NCBI GenBank assembly: GCA_031255775.1
Contig: JAIRRW010000137.1
Span: 1-32,781 of the forward strand
Direction: 5' to 3'
DNA length: 32,781 nucleotides
Source: Clostridiales bacterium
GTDB lineage: Bacteria; Bacillota; Clostridia; Christensenellales; Pumilibacteraceae
Shown one piece after another: positions 32,459-32,781 of the stretch. The notes below the pieces were generated by a model. That model worked only from the letters and a program-made list of their open reading frames with translations, searched no databases and was not told the DNA's origin. Each line of letters begins with the position of its first letter. The stretch's first letter is position 1. Made by a program: the position numbers and the translations under genes.

Positions 32459-32530
32459 GTCGTGTTGACACACGTGTAATCGAGCAAGTTTTTTAACCTG
32501 CCGATTATAATCTCGTGTCAACACTGCTTA
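32456..32530 (+). repeat. Dispersed palindromic repeat, full copy D
   Basis: A 75-base copy: outer arms TAGGTCGTGTTGACAC and GTGTCAACACTGCTTA; inner pairing of AAGTT with AACCTG around a T-tract. The first three bases are the recN stop. It closely matches the reverse complement of copy A along its full length. Confidence 0.87.
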
Positions 32531-32638
32531 ACCCGACGCCGGGGATACGCAGACCCGCAAGACCCGCCTAAAAGGCCGTGTTTGGCCTGCTTTCCTAAAA
32601 ATGGATGAGGGAAAAATTGTTTTTGACGGTTGTCATCC

Positions 32639-32668
32639 GCATAATTCGCGTCGGCTTTATTTACACTA
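32639..32668 (+). promoter_or_regulatory. Possible sigma-G-like promoter of the spoIVB-like gene
   Basis: GCATA (32639-32643), an 18-base spacer and TACACTA (32662-32668). The -35 fits the forespore sigma-G pattern; the -10 matches only partly. Transcription would start at about the ATG (32675). Forespore expression is what SpoIVB would need. Low confidence. Confidence 0.3.
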
Positions 32669-32674
32669 CATAGT

Positions 32675-32781
32675 ATGAAACGGAGCGGATTGCAACTCAA
32701 GCTTTTTTATACGACGGCGGCGGTTTTATTGATTTTGGCGGTCGGTTGGCTGGCCGGGCTCTTTTTATACGGACAGCAGAC
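32675..32781 (+). CDS. spoIVB: Probable SpoIVB peptidase, N-terminal fragment
   Basis: Only 35 codons lie in the window, which cuts the gene. The product starts MKRSGLQLKLFY and has one hydrophobic anchor (AAVLLILAVGWLAGLFL), with a short basic head. The position directly after recN is where spoIVB lies in most spore formers, and the membrane-anchored start fits. SpoIVB is the forespore serine peptidase that signals to sigma-K activation or related late events. The catalytic domain is outside the window, so the call rests on synteny. No ribosome-binding site is visible before the ATG. Confidence 0.55.
   Translation, partial: MKRSGLQLKLFYTTAAVLLILAVGWLAGLFLYGQQ

Overview
The window reads as the chromosome of an endospore-forming Bacillota bacterium, most likely an uncultured GC-rich member of the Clostridia. 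The evidence is a complete spoIIIAA-AH operon, the usual Firmicutes neighbourhood asp23-nusB-folD-xseA-xseB-ispA-dxs ... nadK-argR-recN-(spoIVB), a lysine riboswitch, and strong ribosome-binding sites with frequent ATG/GTG/TTG start overlaps. The species cannot be named from the sequence.

Layout. At 1-3.8 kb, a YkvI-type membrane protein converges on an ABC importer operon on the minus strand (substrate-binding lipoprotein, ATPase, permease). That operon carries a hairpin and a MITE-like inverted-repeat element between its first two genes. At 3.9-7.8 kb are valS and an amidase-like protein with two peptidoglycan-binding repeats. At 7.8-11.4 kb, on the minus strand, is a lysine-biosynthesis operon asd-dapA-dapB plus a GNAT acetyltransferase, driven by a near-consensus promoter and an L-box (lysine) riboswitch with a terminator. 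At 11.4-14.3 kb, also minus strand, an M48 metalloprotease-like membrane protein overlaps a TPR membrane protein. At 14.3-15.5 kb is an AT-rich RhuM-family gene that looks acquired. At 15.6-20.5 kb is the spoIIIA operon, which builds the mother-cell channel to the forespore. From 20.6 kb to the end is the asp23-to-recN cluster, with fabK-fabZ-degV sitting between dxs and nadK, where tlyA is usually found. The window ends inside a gene whose start and position fit spoIVB.

How the parts work together. The dap operon makes diaminopimelate and lysine for peptidoglycan and protein and is predicted to be shut off by lysine. IspA and Dxs supply isoprenoids. FabK, FabZ and a DegV fatty-acid-binding protein form a small lipid module. 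XseA/XseB, RecN and ArgR cover DNA turnover, repair and arginine control. SpoIIIA and the predicted SpoIVB belong to engulfment-stage sporulation.

Most unusual signals. (1) A family of dispersed palindromes with arms like TAGGTCGTGTTGACAC. Three copies of 75-76 bp each provide the stop codon of the upstream gene (rhuM, fabK, recN), and three short hairpin forms lie just upstream of ribosome-binding sites (dapB, degV, nadK). (2) An in-frame amber codon in the conserved N-terminus of xseA. (3) An amidase that appears to lack one zinc-ligand histidine and whose ribosome-binding site lies in the 3' arm of the valS terminator. (4) A 225-bp antisense overlap between ykvI and the ABC permease gene. 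I did not find a clearly new multi-gene system. The palindrome family is the best candidate for something undescribed.
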